A DNA stretch of 64,000 nt from PALSA-1353 sp036267155. GTDB lineage: Bacteria; Planctomycetota; Phycisphaerae; Tepidisphaerales; Tepidisphaeraceae. The position numbers were made by a program, and so were the translations under genes. Below the pieces are notes generated by a model. That model saw only the letters and a program-made list of their open reading frames with translations, was not told the origin of the DNA and did not search any database. Position 1 is the stretch's first letter, and every line of letters begins with the position of its first letter. Of the stretch, positions 53,619-62,172 are shown in pieces. The DNA is taken from contig DATAWP010000066.1 in NCBI GenBank assembly GCA_036267155.1, forward strand, positions 1-64,000, read 5' to 3'.

Positions 53619-54461
53619 ATGGCCCAGACCAAACAGCAAATCCAGCGGTTGCTAGCCGAAGCCGGCGCCCATCCGCGCCATCGGCTCGGGCAGAATTTCA
53701 TGATCGATGCCAATCTCGTCCGCATCGTCGCTGACGCCGGGATGATTTCGCCGGGCGATTTGGTCATCGAAGTCGGCCCGGGCACGGGAACGCTGACCGA
53801 AGAACTACTGGTGCGCCGCGCAACCGTCGTAGCCGTTGAAATCGATCGTATGCTCGCCGAATTACTGCGAAATCGATTTGCCGCTGCGGGCAATTTCAGC
53901 TTGATCGAGGCGGATGCCCTCGCGGGCAAACATGCCCTGGATGAGCGGGTGATTGCTGAAATTCAGCGAGCCAAATCGGCCGGACAAACCGTTCGGCTCG
54001 TCGCGAATCTTCCGTACAACATTGCCTCGCCGCTGTTGATCGAAATGCTGATCGCGGGAGTCGATCTGCTGGCGTTCACGGTGCAGAAGGAAGTCGCCGA
54101 TCGCCTGCGCTCCGGGCCGAACTCGGCTCAATACGGAACGCTGTCGATCATGACTCAGCTTCTTTCGCGAGTGGAATTGCTTCGAACGCTGCCCCCGCAG
54201 GCGTTTTGGCCGATGCCCGGGATTGAATCGGCCCTGGTGCGATTGACGCGAGATGATCGGTTGTCGGACCGGGCCGCGGGGTTTGGATCATTCGTTCAGC
54301 GAATCTTTTCATCTCGCCGAAAGACGCTTCGCAATGCACTTGCCAAAGCGGGGGGCGATGCCGAGAAGTCGCTCGCGGCCGCAGGCCTCAACGGGCAATC
54401 GCGTCCTGAAGAGATTTGCCCCCAGGATTTTCTTCGGTTGTTCGATGCAGCGTTAGCTTGA
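53619..54461 (+). CDS. rsmA: 16S rRNA dimethyladenosine transferase
   Basis: A 280-aa KsgA/RsmA enzyme that dimethylates A1518 and A1519 with SAM. Motifs: HRLGQNFMIDANLVRIVADA, VIEVGPGTGTLTEELLVRRA, VANLPYNIASPLLIEML (catalytic NLPY) and FWPMPGIESALVRL. Start follows the upstream gene closely. Confidence 0.95.
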   Translation: MAQTKQQIQRLLAEAGAHPRHRLGQNFMIDANLVRIVADAGMISPGDLVIEVGPGTGTLTEELLVRRATVVAVEIDRMLAELLRNRFAAAGNFSLIEADALAGKHALDERVIAEIQRAKSAGQTVRLVANLPYNIASPLLIEMLIAGVDLLAFTVQKEVADRLRSGPNSAQYGTLSIMTQLLSRVELLRTLPPQAFWPMPGIESALVRLTRDDRLSDRAAGFGSFVQRIFSSRRKTLRNALAKAGGDAEKSLAAAGLNGQSRPEEICPQDFLRLFDAALA

Positions 54462-54494
54462 CGGAAAGGCCTCTTGTTCCTAAAATTGGAACAC

Positions 54495-54809
54495 GTGCGG
54501 ATTCTTACGTGGCGGGCGTTGCGATTGTTCGGGGACAAATGGCCGCCCGCGGCTGGTCCGCTAAGAGATTGGCGCCAACTCACGTTGCGGGCGACATGGC
54601 GCAACTTCGGAGATGTCAAATCGACGTTCGGGCAGACGGATCAGGTGAAGGTGAAGAGCGGCCAGCGCGTTTGCGTGTTTGACATCGGCGGTAATAAGTT
54701 TCGGTTGGTCGCTTTTGTCAGCTACGCCAAGAGCAAGGTGTATGTCCTTCGCGTCATGACGCACAAAGAGTATGACCGAGGGAATCAACGATGGAAGGAC
54801 GAGTTATGA
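54495..54809 (+). CDS. higB: HigB-type mRNA interferase toxin
   Basis: A 104-aa RelE-fold toxin. GTG at 54,495 gives RILTWRALRLFGDKWPP, the usual family start; an upstream TTG would add seven residues. PLRDWRQLTLRATWRNFGDV, VFDIGGNKFRLVAFVSYAKS and VYVLRVMTHKEYDRGNQRWK are HigB hallmarks. It cuts mRNA on ribosomes. The stop overlaps the antitoxin start as ATGA. Confidence 0.88.
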   Translation: MRILTWRALRLFGDKWPPAAGPLRDWRQLTLRATWRNFGDVKSTFGQTDQVKVKSGQRVCVFDIGGNKFRLVAFVSYAKSKVYVLRVMTHKEYDRGNQRWKDEL

Positions 54810-55261
54810 AGACTCTGCGGCTCACGATCGCCGGTTTGCCCAAATCGTATCTGGCCTTGATGGCCGAGTTTCCACTTCTCGCGATAAAAAAGAGCGGCGA
54901 GTACGACCGCGCGGCGAAAATCATCCACCGGCTGGCAATGCGGGGGAGCAGCCTGGATGCCGGCGAGCAGGCGTATCTGGAGGTATTGGAAGCCCTCGTT
55001 GAGTCCCATGATCGGATACACTACCCAATTGATGCAGACGATGTTTCCCCCACCCGAATGTTGCGAATGCTTGTCGAGCAAGCAGGCATGACGGTCACGC
55101 AATTGGGGAAACTTCTCGGAAGCAAGGGCGCGGCATCCGAATTGCTCAGCGGCAAACGGAAGGAACCAAGCAAGACGCAGATCGCCAAACTATGCGGTCG
55201 ATTCAAAGTGGATGCCAGCGCATTTCTGCGGCCGATCAAATCACCGGCCACCGCGGCGTAA
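54806..55261 (+). CDS. higA: HigA-type antitoxin
   Basis: A 151-aa antitoxin, MKTLRLTIAGLPKSYLALMA start. C-terminal XRE domain (RMLRMLVEQAGMTVTQLGKL then GSKGAASELLSGKRKEPSKT and KLCGRFKVDASAFLRP). The N-terminal adaptor is longer than in classical HigA. Together with HigB it forms an autoregulated pair. It is a paralogue of the orphan antitoxin at 1978. Confidence 0.87.
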   Translation: MKTLRLTIAGLPKSYLALMAEFPLLAIKKSGEYDRAAKIIHRLAMRGSSLDAGEQAYLEVLEALVESHDRIHYPIDADDVSPTRMLRMLVEQAGMTVTQLGKLLGSKGAASELLSGKRKEPSKTQIAKLCGRFKVDASAFLRPIKSPATAA

Positions 55262-55279
55262 AAGCCGCTATTCAACTCC

Positions 55280-56632
55280 TCAATTCGCCGACGCCTGGCG
55301 GGCCAACATGCTCGGTGGAATGATGCTGGCCATGACCGAGCCGTTCACCTTCGCCTGATCGACCGGCTGCGCATCGGTCGGATCGATGACGCGAAGGCTC
55401 AGTTGTGGATCGTCCGTTGATTGGCCGTTGACGCCGACGAATTGGCCCATCAATCCGGTGATCTTTGGATCACTGGTGCGGATGTAGATTTCCGTACGTC
55501 CTGTGGCCGGGTCCACGAGCCGATAGAGCGTGCCGCCGCCCAGTTGCAGGCTGGACGGTTGCAGTTGTCCGACGGCCACGAAGACCTGAATTCGATTCTC
55601 CTTCAATCTCTCGGCCAATTCCTGTTGCTCGGCCTGGAGTGCCAGTTGCCGGTCGGCCGCCTGCTTTTGCAGTTGCTGAATCTCGACGAGCTTTGCCTTG
55701 TTGTCCTGTCGTGCCTTGAGCGTCGCGATGCGAATATCCACCACGCGCTTCAGGTCATCGGAAAGTGAAGTCTTGGCGAGCGATTGATACTTGCTCATCA
55801 AGTCGGCGATTGGCTGGGAATCCAACGGCTGTTTGCTGATTTCGGTAAATGCCGTTTCGTAGTCTGTGAACAATTCTTCTGGGCTGGGAGGCGGCAGTGC
55901 GGCCACAACAGGCCGCGTTGTCGGAGCTGCCGCGACGGGTGACGGATGGGTCGTTGGTGCTGCCAACGCCACCGGCGACGGGGCGGTGGTTGGGGTGCTG
56001 GTCAAGATTGCACCGGCGGCGATGGAAGTGACGGTTGGCTTGGCTGAGGGAGCGGGACTCTGATGGGTCGGCGCCGCCATCGACTGAGCGGGTGCTGGCG
56101 CCGCAGGCGGCGCGGCCGCGACGACCGGCCGCGCAATCGTTACGAACTGCTTGTTGATGTACAGGTAGGCTCCCGCGGGGGGTTTGATTTTCAGGTACTC
56201 ATCGTCCTTGCCGATGATCTGGACCTGGTCGCCGGTGTTCAGGCGCGTCTGCACAGTGGTCTTCATCGCGTTAACGAGACTGCCCGCGCGAATGTTGACG
56301 TCGTTGCGGTTGACCTTGCCGCTTGCGCCGTCGGCGCTCTTGTCCACGAAAACCGAGCCGACGTACGAATAGCTTCCTTCGGGAGGGAGGATCTTCAGCC
56401 AATCAAACTTGATCCCCACCACGGTGATGGCCGCGCCCTTGGTCAGCGTCTGGGTCGGATAGTATCCCTCACCCGGCCCGCTTCGGACGAAAACCGAATC
56501 CACGTTGACGGCGCCTTCGATCTGGTATTTGGAATTGGCGACATCCGGCTGGGGAACGGCATCCTGTGCCAGCACCCCGGCGGCAAAAACGATCGGCAAC
56601 GCGATCACGATCAGAAGAGTTCGACAGGACAT
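55280..56632 (-). CDS. Exported protein with two SH3-type domains and a Pro/Ala-rich linker
   Basis: 450 aa. ATG with GGAGG 7 bases upstream and signal SCRTLLIVIALPIVFAAGVL. Two bacterial SH3 domains follow: SVFVRSGPGEGYYPTQTLTK ... SYVGSVFVDK and VNIRAGSLVNAMKTTVQTRL ... YLYINKQFV. Then about 100 residues rich in Pro, Ala, Thr and Ser, then helical EELFTDYETAFTEISKQPL and a coiled stretch (EIQQLQKQAADRQLALQAEQ), and a C-terminal beta domain. Bacterial SH3 domains often bind peptidoglycan, so an envelope role is likely. Confidence 0.8.
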   Translation of the reverse strand: MSCRTLLIVIALPIVFAAGVLAQDAVPQPDVANSKYQIEGAVNVDSVFVRSGPGEGYYPTQTLTKGAAITVVGIKFDWLKILPPEGSYSYVGSVFVDKSADGASGKVNRNDVNIRAGSLVNAMKTTVQTRLNTGDQVQIIGKDDEYLKIKPPAGAYLYINKQFVTIARPVVAAAPPAAPAPAQSMAAPTHQSPAPSAKPTVTSIAAGAILTSTPTTAPSPVALAAPTTHPSPVAAAPTTRPVVAALPPPSPEELFTDYETAFTEISKQPLDSQPIADLMSKYQSLAKTSLSDDLKRVVDIRIATLKARQDNKAKLVEIQQLQKQAADRQLALQAEQQELAERLKENRIQVFVAVGQLQPSSLQLGGGTLYRLVDPATGRTEIYIRTSDPKITGLMGQFVGVNGQSTDDPQLSLRVIDPTDAQPVDQAKVNGSVMASIIPPSMLARQASAN

Positions 56633-56847
56633 TGCAGCACCTCCATGTGCGAGTGGGCAAATCCATTTGCCGGCCGCTGCTTTTACGGCCGGTTGAGGTT
56701 TCTTACCGGAGAAGATATCGCCTGTTGTGTAAAAGTAAAGGGGGCGAATTGAAGAAAGACGCGTTTTAGCGGCCGTAACGACTAACCGTGCCCGCCGGCT
56801 TATCGCCAATTGCCTATTGAAGGCAGGAATGCGCGATAGCCCCTTTC

Positions 56848-56855
56848 TTCAATAG
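56848..56855 (+). repeat. Target-site duplication of the IS1595-type element, left copy
   Basis: TTCAATAG precedes the left terminal repeat and is identical to 60,732-60,739 after the right one. Eight bases is the usual duplication length of the IS1595 family. Confidence 0.95.
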
Positions 56856-56903
56856 GGTAACTATATACTTGACTCCGGTAACGGTTCCTGCTAGAATTCT
56901 GGC

Positions 56904-57929
56904 ATGAACGCGAAAGACATCAAAAAACACAAGACTCTGATCGAAGCCGTCCGCCAGTTTTCCGACCTTGATTACTCCACCATGTATTTCGCCGCCATCC
57001 GCTGGCCGGATGGCGTTTGCTGCCCGCACTGCGGATCGGTGAACGTCGATTATCTCCCTCATCGCCGGTTGTGGCAATGCCGCGAGGACCACAGCCGCAA
57101 CCAATTCAGTGTGAAGATCGGGACCGTCTTTGAAGAATGCCGACTCCCCATCGACAAGTGTCTGATTGCGATTTGGCTTGAGGTCAACGCCAAGAACAGC
57201 ATCAGTTCTTGCGAGATTGCCCGCGCGTTGGGTGTCACACAAAAAACCGGATGGTTTCTGCTTCACCGTATCCGCCATGCCCTGCACGTTGGATCATTCG
57301 ATACGAAACTTCAAGGCGTCATCGAAGCGGACGAAACATTCGTCGGCGGACTCGCCAAGAACATGCACCAGAAAAAGCGGAAAGAAAAGATCAAGGGAAC
57401 CGGCAGCAGCACGAAAACCGCCGTCATGGGATTGCTTGAACGGCATGATGGCAAGAAACACAGCACCGTGCGCGCCGAAGTGCTGCCGAACGTCCAGCGG
57501 CAAACCTTACATGCCATCATCCACAAGAATGTCGAGCCGGGATCGACGGTCTATACCGATGCGTGGAAGGCTTACAAGCAAATGGACCCCATGTACGTCC
57601 ATGACTTCGTTGACCACGCGGAAGCTTACGTCAAAGACAAAGTGATTCACACGAACGGGCTGGAGAACTTCTGGGCGCTGTTCAAACGGTGCATCAAGGG
57701 AACGCACGTTTCAATTGAGCCGTTCCACCTGGCCGCGTATGTCGATTCAGAAGCCTTCCGCTTCAACCACCGCAAGGTTAAAGACGGGGATCGGTTCATA
57801 CTCGCGCTCGGTGGCGTCAGCGGCAAGCGGCTGACCTATAAGACGCTGGTCGGAGACGGCGCGCCACAGGACAGATATCTAGGCCGCGACAACGCCAGCG
57901 GCGCGGACGCCTCAAGCCCGATAAACTGA
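56904..57929 (+). CDS. IS1595-family (ISXO2-like) transposase
   Basis: A 341-aa transposase with an N-terminal zinc ribbon (CCPHCGSVNVDYLPHRRLWQ followed by C) and the DDE-type core: VIEADETFVGGLAKNMHQKK (first Asp), VYTDAWKAYKQMDPMYVHD (second Asp), HTNGLENFWALFKRCIKGTH (Asn-Glu third site, the ISXO2 style). FALHVGSFD context is typical. It lies 26 bases inside the left repeat. The last 30 residues are variable. Confidence 0.95.
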   Translation: MNAKDIKKHKTLIEAVRQFSDLDYSTMYFAAIRWPDGVCCPHCGSVNVDYLPHRRLWQCREDHSRNQFSVKIGTVFEECRLPIDKCLIAIWLEVNAKNSISSCEIARALGVTQKTGWFLLHRIRHALHVGSFDTKLQGVIEADETFVGGLAKNMHQKKRKEKIKGTGSSTKTAVMGLLERHDGKKHSTVRAEVLPNVQRQTLHAIIHKNVEPGSTVYTDAWKAYKQMDPMYVHDFVDHAEAYVKDKVIHTNGLENFWALFKRCIKGTHVSIEPFHLAAYVDSEAFRFNHRKVKDGDRFILALGGVSGKRLTYKTLVGDGAPQDRYLGRDNASGADASSPIN

Positions 57930-58004
57930 AACCATAATTGGGGGGACTGGCGTCTGTTGAATTTGTTTACTGGCATCTCTTGACCCTGTACTATCAGTAG
58001 GTCA

Positions 58005-60476
58005 ATGGCAGCTAGCGCGCTCAAGATTCCCTACACCCAACAGTTTGCTCCGGCCAGTACGCCGCTTCACAAGCTGCTGGGCATTCTTCGTCAGCATCAG
58101 GGGAATAGAAAGCAATTGGCCGACGCCATTGCCAGCGCTTTTTTCGGTACGACTAAAACCCCCGTGAAGATGGCAAAGAATACTCTCATTGCCCTCAAAT
58201 ATCATGGCATCATCGACGACGACGTAAACGCGACGCAACTCGGATCAGAAATGCTCAACGCGTCATCGACGGCTTTGGCGTTGGACATGCTGGCAAAAAA
58301 CATTCTGCTGAAGTTGGATGGAATTCCATTCGTGGAAACGCTCCGCGAGATGAAACAATCCGCGAGTTCCATCGGCCTGACCACTCTCGCCGACGAACTG
58401 AAGGTTCGGGGCTTTGAGGTCAATGACAATTCCAGCGATCTTTCGGGCGTACTAGGTTGGCTACGCGAGGCGAAGGTATTGGACGACTACGACGTAAACG
58501 AGCAACGATATTCAGAGCTCGTTGGCGTATCTCCGAAGATAATCGAGGCACTGAAAGAGCTCACTGAGGCGCAGATTTTGTTTCTCCGCGCACTTTTGGC
58601 GCTCGGAACCAACGATTGGATCGAACACAATGCGGTGGTCCGACACGCCGAAGCGCTCTATGCCGGGGAAGTCTCTTATAACTGGAAGGCCATTGACAGC
58701 ACAGTACTTCAGCCGCTTTCAAAGAGGGGACTCATTGAATTCAGGAAAGCGCCCAAAACGAGTACCGGCGCTCGTGGGGGGAAGGCAGCTGAGGTAAAAA
58801 CAACTGAGAAATTTGAGAAAGAAATCGCCGAACCGATCTTAGAGCCCATGTACAAGTCCGCTGGCTTCCGCGAGGTCCGGAAGATTCGTAGCATCCCTCT
58901 CGCCACGCTTGTCGCCAGCATAAAACAGAGAGACGATGAAAATCTCCGGGGTGAATCGTTGGAGATTCTTGCGATCCGCATTTGCCAATTGCTGGACCTC
59001 GATTTCATGGGCTGGCGAGAAACGGATGAAGAATTGGCCGGCGGCGGCGAAGTCGATGGATTCATGCACACGGCACGACTCGTCTATTCGCGTTGGCAAA
59101 TTCAATGCAAGGCTTCCGACAAAATTGTCCTGGAGGCGATAGCAAAAGAAGTCGGCGTCTCCGAGATTACACTTGCCAACGTCATTCTGATTGTCAGCAC
59201 CGGAACCATGACGGATGGGGCGAAGACCTATCGCCAGAAAATCATCAGTAAAAACCCATTGAATATCGTCGTCGTCGACGGGCAACAGCTTGACGCGATT
59301 GTCGAGAATCCAGCGATCATTACCTCAATTCTGAAAGCACAGGCGCAAGATGCAATGCAATCCAAACCACAACCGGCATCTCTTATTCGCAAAACGATCA
59401 ACCGCGGAAATGATAGCGGAGGAGGAGGGATCGCATCGCCCGAACCCGCGCCACCTCGCCAGCCCGACAATCCGCCGGACTCGGAATCGCCGACACTCTT
59501 CCAGCCATACTACTCAACAGCCAACGGTAGCATGTATATGGGGGATGCCTACGACGTTTTACGTTGGCTGATAAAGCAAGGCGTGCGGGTGAAGCTGTTA
59601 TTTACCTCGCCACCTTTTGCGCTGATAAAGAAAAAAGCCTACGGGAACGAAGATCAGGAGCAATACGTCGCGTGGTTCATGCGTTTCGCGCCGCTATTCA
59701 AGCAAATTTTGGAACCGGACGGAAGTTTCGTTATGGACATTGGCGGCTCATGGATTCCGGGAATCCCGTCACGATCCATATATCAATACAAGCTGCTCTT
59801 GAAGCTTTGCGAGAGTGGATTCTATCTCGCGCAGGAATTCTACCACTACAATCCGGCGCGACTGCCGACGCCAGCCGAATGGGTAACGGTGCGGCGCATT
59901 CGCGTTAAAGACGCGATGAATAACGTCTGGTGGTTTACGAAGCAACCGTTTGTGGACTCAGATAATCGGCGCGTCCTTCGCGAATATAGCGAAAGCATGA
60001 AGGATCTTATCAAAAACGGATATAAGGCAAAGCTTCGTCCGTCCGGGCACGACATAAGCACGAAGTTCAACGTTGATCGCGGCGGCTCCATTCCGCCAAA
60101 TCTACTCCAACTCTCCAACACTGAGAGCAATAGCCACTATCTTAGAGAATGCGGACGCGCTGGAATTAAGCCGCACCCCGCGCGTTTCCCGATTGGACTG
60201 CCCGATTTCTTTATCAAGTTTCTCACCCGGCCCGGCGATTTAGTTTTAGACCCGTTCGCTGGATCAAATGTGACGGGTGAATCCGCCGAACTCTTGGGGC
60301 GGCGGTGGATCGCCTCGGAGATTTCGGAAGAATACGTGAAGGGCTCCCGATTCCGATTCACGAAGGCCGCGAAACCGGAACTTCCGAAAGTTGAATCCAG
60401 CACAACGCGAAAACCAAAAACGCGGTATGGGTCGCTGTTTTCATCGGGAGATTCCCAGCAATTTGCTATGTTATAG
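58005..60476 (+). CDS. Single-chain Mrr-type nuclease fused to beta-class DNA methyltransferase (putative restriction-modification enzyme)
   Basis: An 823-aa protein. N-terminal about 270 residues: two winged-helix-like parts (LHKLLGILRQHQGNRKQLAD and NDWIEHNAVVRHAEALYAGE). Residues 300-440: Mrr-type PD-(D/E)xK nuclease with LRGESLEILAIRICQLLDLD, GGGEVDGFMH (Asp near 350) and WQIQCKASDK (Lys near 366), then IVSTGTMTDGAKTYRQ. A Pro/Ser-rich linker (470-505) leads to the methyltransferase: motif IV LLFTSPPFALIKKKAYG near 532, motif I VLDPFAGSNVTGESAELLGR near 748. Motif IV before I marks the beta class; TSPPF suggests N4-cytosine. The segment between them is the likely target-recognition part. 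It sits inside the IS1595-type element and lacks separate R, M or S genes. Confidence 0.88.
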   Translation: MAASALKIPYTQQFAPASTPLHKLLGILRQHQGNRKQLADAIASAFFGTTKTPVKMAKNTLIALKYHGIIDDDVNATQLGSEMLNASSTALALDMLAKNILLKLDGIPFVETLREMKQSASSIGLTTLADELKVRGFEVNDNSSDLSGVLGWLREAKVLDDYDVNEQRYSELVGVSPKIIEALKELTEAQILFLRALLALGTNDWIEHNAVVRHAEALYAGEVSYNWKAIDSTVLQPLSKRGLIEFRKAPKTSTGARGGKAAEVKTTEKFEKEIAEPILEPMYKSAGFREVRKIRSIPLATLVASIKQRDDENLRGESLEILAIRICQLLDLDFMGWRETDEELAGGGEVDGFMHTARLVYSRWQIQCKASDKIVLEAIAKEVGVSEITLANVILIVSTGTMTDGAKTYRQKIISKNPLNIVVVDGQQLDAIVENPAIITSILKAQAQDAMQSKPQPASLIRKTINRGNDSGGGGIASPEPAPPRQPDNPPDSESPTLFQPYYSTANGSMYMGDAYDVLRWLIKQGVRVKLLFTSPPFALIKKKAYGNEDQEQYVAWFMRFAPLFKQILEPDGSFVMDIGGSWIPGIPSRSIYQYKLLLKLCESGFYLAQEFYHYNPARLPTPAEWVTVRRIRVKDAMNNVWWFTKQPFVDSDNRRVLREYSESMKDLIKNGYKAKLRPSGHDISTKFNVDRGGSIPPNLLQLSNTESNSHYLRECGRAGIKPHPARFPIGLPDFFIKFLTRPGDLVLDPFAGSNVTGESAELLGRRWIASEISEEYVKGSRFRFTKAAKPELPKVESSTTRKPKTRYGSLFSSGDSQQFAML

Positions 60477-60489
60477 AAAAGGAACAAAC

Positions 60490-60666
60490 ATGGCTCCCAA
60501 ATCATCATCATCGCTAGGCAAGTCACACTTAGGCCCGGAAGATTTCCACGAAGGTCCGGCAGCAGCAGCACGATTCCGGGCCGCCGTCTCTCACATAGCA
60601 TCGCTTCCCAAGTCAGCAGTCCCCCGTCCCCAGCCGCACTCCCGAACACCGAAGAAACGAAAATAA
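60490..60666 (+). CDS. Small basic protein, 58 aa, last gene of the IS element
   Basis: AAGGA lies 7 bases before ATG. Product begins MAPKSSSSLGKSHLGPEDFH and ends PQPHSRTPKKRK, rich in Ser, Pro, Lys and Arg. No fold is recognised. It follows the methyltransferase by 13 bases, inside the right terminal repeat, so it is part of the same cargo. It could be a nucleic-acid binding accessory, control or anti-restriction helper; this is speculative. Confidence 0.6.
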   Translation: MAPKSSSSLGKSHLGPEDFHEGPAAAARFRAAVSHIASLPKSAVPRPQPHSRTPKKRK

Positions 60667-60731
60667 CCGTCCAGCGATATCCACGTTAATCCAGCCAAAT
60701 CCAGCGTGCCGGAGTCAAGTATATAGTTACC

Positions 60732-60739
60732 TTCAATAG
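60732..60739 (+). repeat. Target-site duplication, right copy
   Basis: TTCAATAG, identical to the left copy. The target itself looks repetitive (ATTGCCTATTGAA-like sequence flanks on the left, and GGCAATAGGCAATC on the right). Confidence 0.95.
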
Positions 60740-60777
60740 GAAATAGGCAATAGGCAATCACCAAGTTGACCCGCCAA

Positions 60778-62172
60778 TCAATTAGTCACTTCCCGTAGGC
60801 GGTCGATGAATGCCGTGCCGAGCAGAGCCGCACGCTCGGGCGCAATGATGCCCGGACGATAGGTCAGTCCCACGGAAAGCCGCGTGCCCAGCGTTGTTGT
60901 GGCAAAAACCAGTGGAGTCACCGGCCCGGTCGGGGCGACGCGAATGTAATCGAGCATCAGGTCGCCGTGGTATTTCGCGGGCCAGCAGCGGTTCAGATTG
61001 ACATTTGAATTTGCCCCCGCCAGCGAGACGCGCTTCCGATAGAATTCGATCACGTCCCGTCGGCTGAGGCATTTGCCGACGATGAGGCCGGCTACCATTC
61101 GAAGGCAACTTGCCAGCGGCAAGCCGCCGCTTTTCTGCTGGCGAGTCTGTCTTGCCACTGATCTCAACAGGGGTTGCCAATCCTTCAGGTGTTTGGACCG
61201 GCAGCAGATGCTGCTGAAACCAAGCAGGAGATCAAAGACATCATCCAGCGGCCGATCGGCACTGGGCCGCAAATCGACGATGGTGCCGAGCGCCAATTCA
61301 CGGCGGCGGGGCCGCTGTTGCGCCGGCCCGTATTGGTCGCAGACCTGGGCGATGGCGGCGAGAAAAATATCATTCACCGTCGCGCCCGTGGCCCGGGCCG
61401 AGCCGCGCAGGCGATCAATCAGTCCTTCCTGCGCATCCAGCAGAACGAAACGCTGTGACATATCCTGGAATTTTTCGCGGTCTTCGATTCGCCTGGCGCG
61501 GCGGAATTGGCTGTGCCATCGCAGGGACGACAACAATACTCCAGCCGCCTGCAATCCGTCGCGTTGCGGACCAAACAGGGACAAATATCCACCGGCATGG
61601 ATTCGTGCCGGCCGTTTCATCGCCGTTCGCGGATCAAACTGCCGCACGAACCATTCGCGCATCAACATGCGGATCGAAGTGCTGTCGGCGACCCAATGCT
61701 GGTAGCAGATGCCCATCCAGAAAGAATCGGCTTCCTGAATGATGAAGGGACGGAACGGCACGCCGCCGAGCGAGTCGAACGGCCGATTCAACTCGTCGGA
61801 AATCCATCGGTTGATATCGGTCCCATCCGGGCAGAGGACAACGCCGTGGTGGATCGCCTCGCCGTTGAGGCAGCGGTAGCGATACGACCTTTCGGAAATG
61901 CAAATCGCGCCGAGGTTCAGGGATTCGAGCGATTCGGTCCATGCGGTGCGCGATTCGCCGAGATCGGCGTGACCGCGGATTTTCATGACCTGCGCGCCGT
62001 TGTACGGATGCAACTCGTCCCATTGACGCACCAGCCGCTGGAAGACATTGAATTTAGCTGCTTGATGTTCGTGACGAGCCGGGCGTGAAACGGATACGGC
62101 TCGGCGCGGGCGCGGCATCGAACGGGCGATTCGATCTAATTCGAGCGGCAATTTCAACGTTTGATTCGTCAT
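60778..62172 (-). CDS. Condensation-fold acyltransferase-like protein
   Basis: About 464 aa. The HxxxD-like motif appears as YQHWVADSTSIRMLMREWFV. Around it, LNRPFDSLGGVPFRPFIIQE precedes and GTIVDLRPSADRPLDDVFDL, SNVNLNRCWPAKYHGDLMLD, GTRLSVGLTYRPGIIAPE follow, as in WS/DGAT and NRPS-condensation relatives. The first His of the HHxxxD motif is replaced (Q-H). Substrates unknown; lipid or polyketide acyl transfer is possible. ATG at 62,172 overlaps the tsaC stop (ATGA). Confidence 0.65.
   Translation of the reverse strand: MTNQTLKLPLELDRIARSMPRPRRAVSVSRPARHEHQAAKFNVFQRLVRQWDELHPYNGAQVMKIRGHADLGESRTAWTESLESLNLGAICISERSYRYRCLNGEAIHHGVVLCPDGTDINRWISDELNRPFDSLGGVPFRPFIIQEADSFWMGICYQHWVADSTSIRMLMREWFVRQFDPRTAMKRPARIHAGGYLSLFGPQRDGLQAAGVLLSSLRWHSQFRRARRIEDREKFQDMSQRFVLLDAQEGLIDRLRGSARATGATVNDIFLAAIAQVCDQYGPAQQRPRRRELALGTIVDLRPSADRPLDDVFDLLLGFSSICCRSKHLKDWQPLLRSVARQTRQQKSGGLPLASCLRMVAGLIVGKCLSRRDVIEFYRKRVSLAGANSNVNLNRCWPAKYHGDLMLDYIRVAPTGPVTPLVFATTTLGTRLSVGLTYRPGIIAPERAALLGTAFIDRLREVTN

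Larger units (their letters stand above)
56856..60731 (+). mobile_element. IS1595-type element (3,876 bp) carrying a fused restriction-modification gene
   Basis: Terminal inverted repeats of 23 bp are perfect: GGTAACTATATACTTGACTC + CGG at 56,856-56,878, and its complement at 60,709-60,731. An 8-bp duplication TTCAATAG flanks both ends. Inside, in the same direction, are an ISXO2-like transposase, a large nuclease-methyltransferase and a small basic protein. All genes seem intact, so the element may be recent and active. Passenger genes are known in this IS family; carriage of a one-chain R-M enzyme is the noteworthy part. Confidence 0.95.

Noticed and set aside
54474..54494. Extra seven residues at the start of HigB
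   Set aside because: The GTG giving RILTWRAL matches the family start; upstream TTG lacks support.
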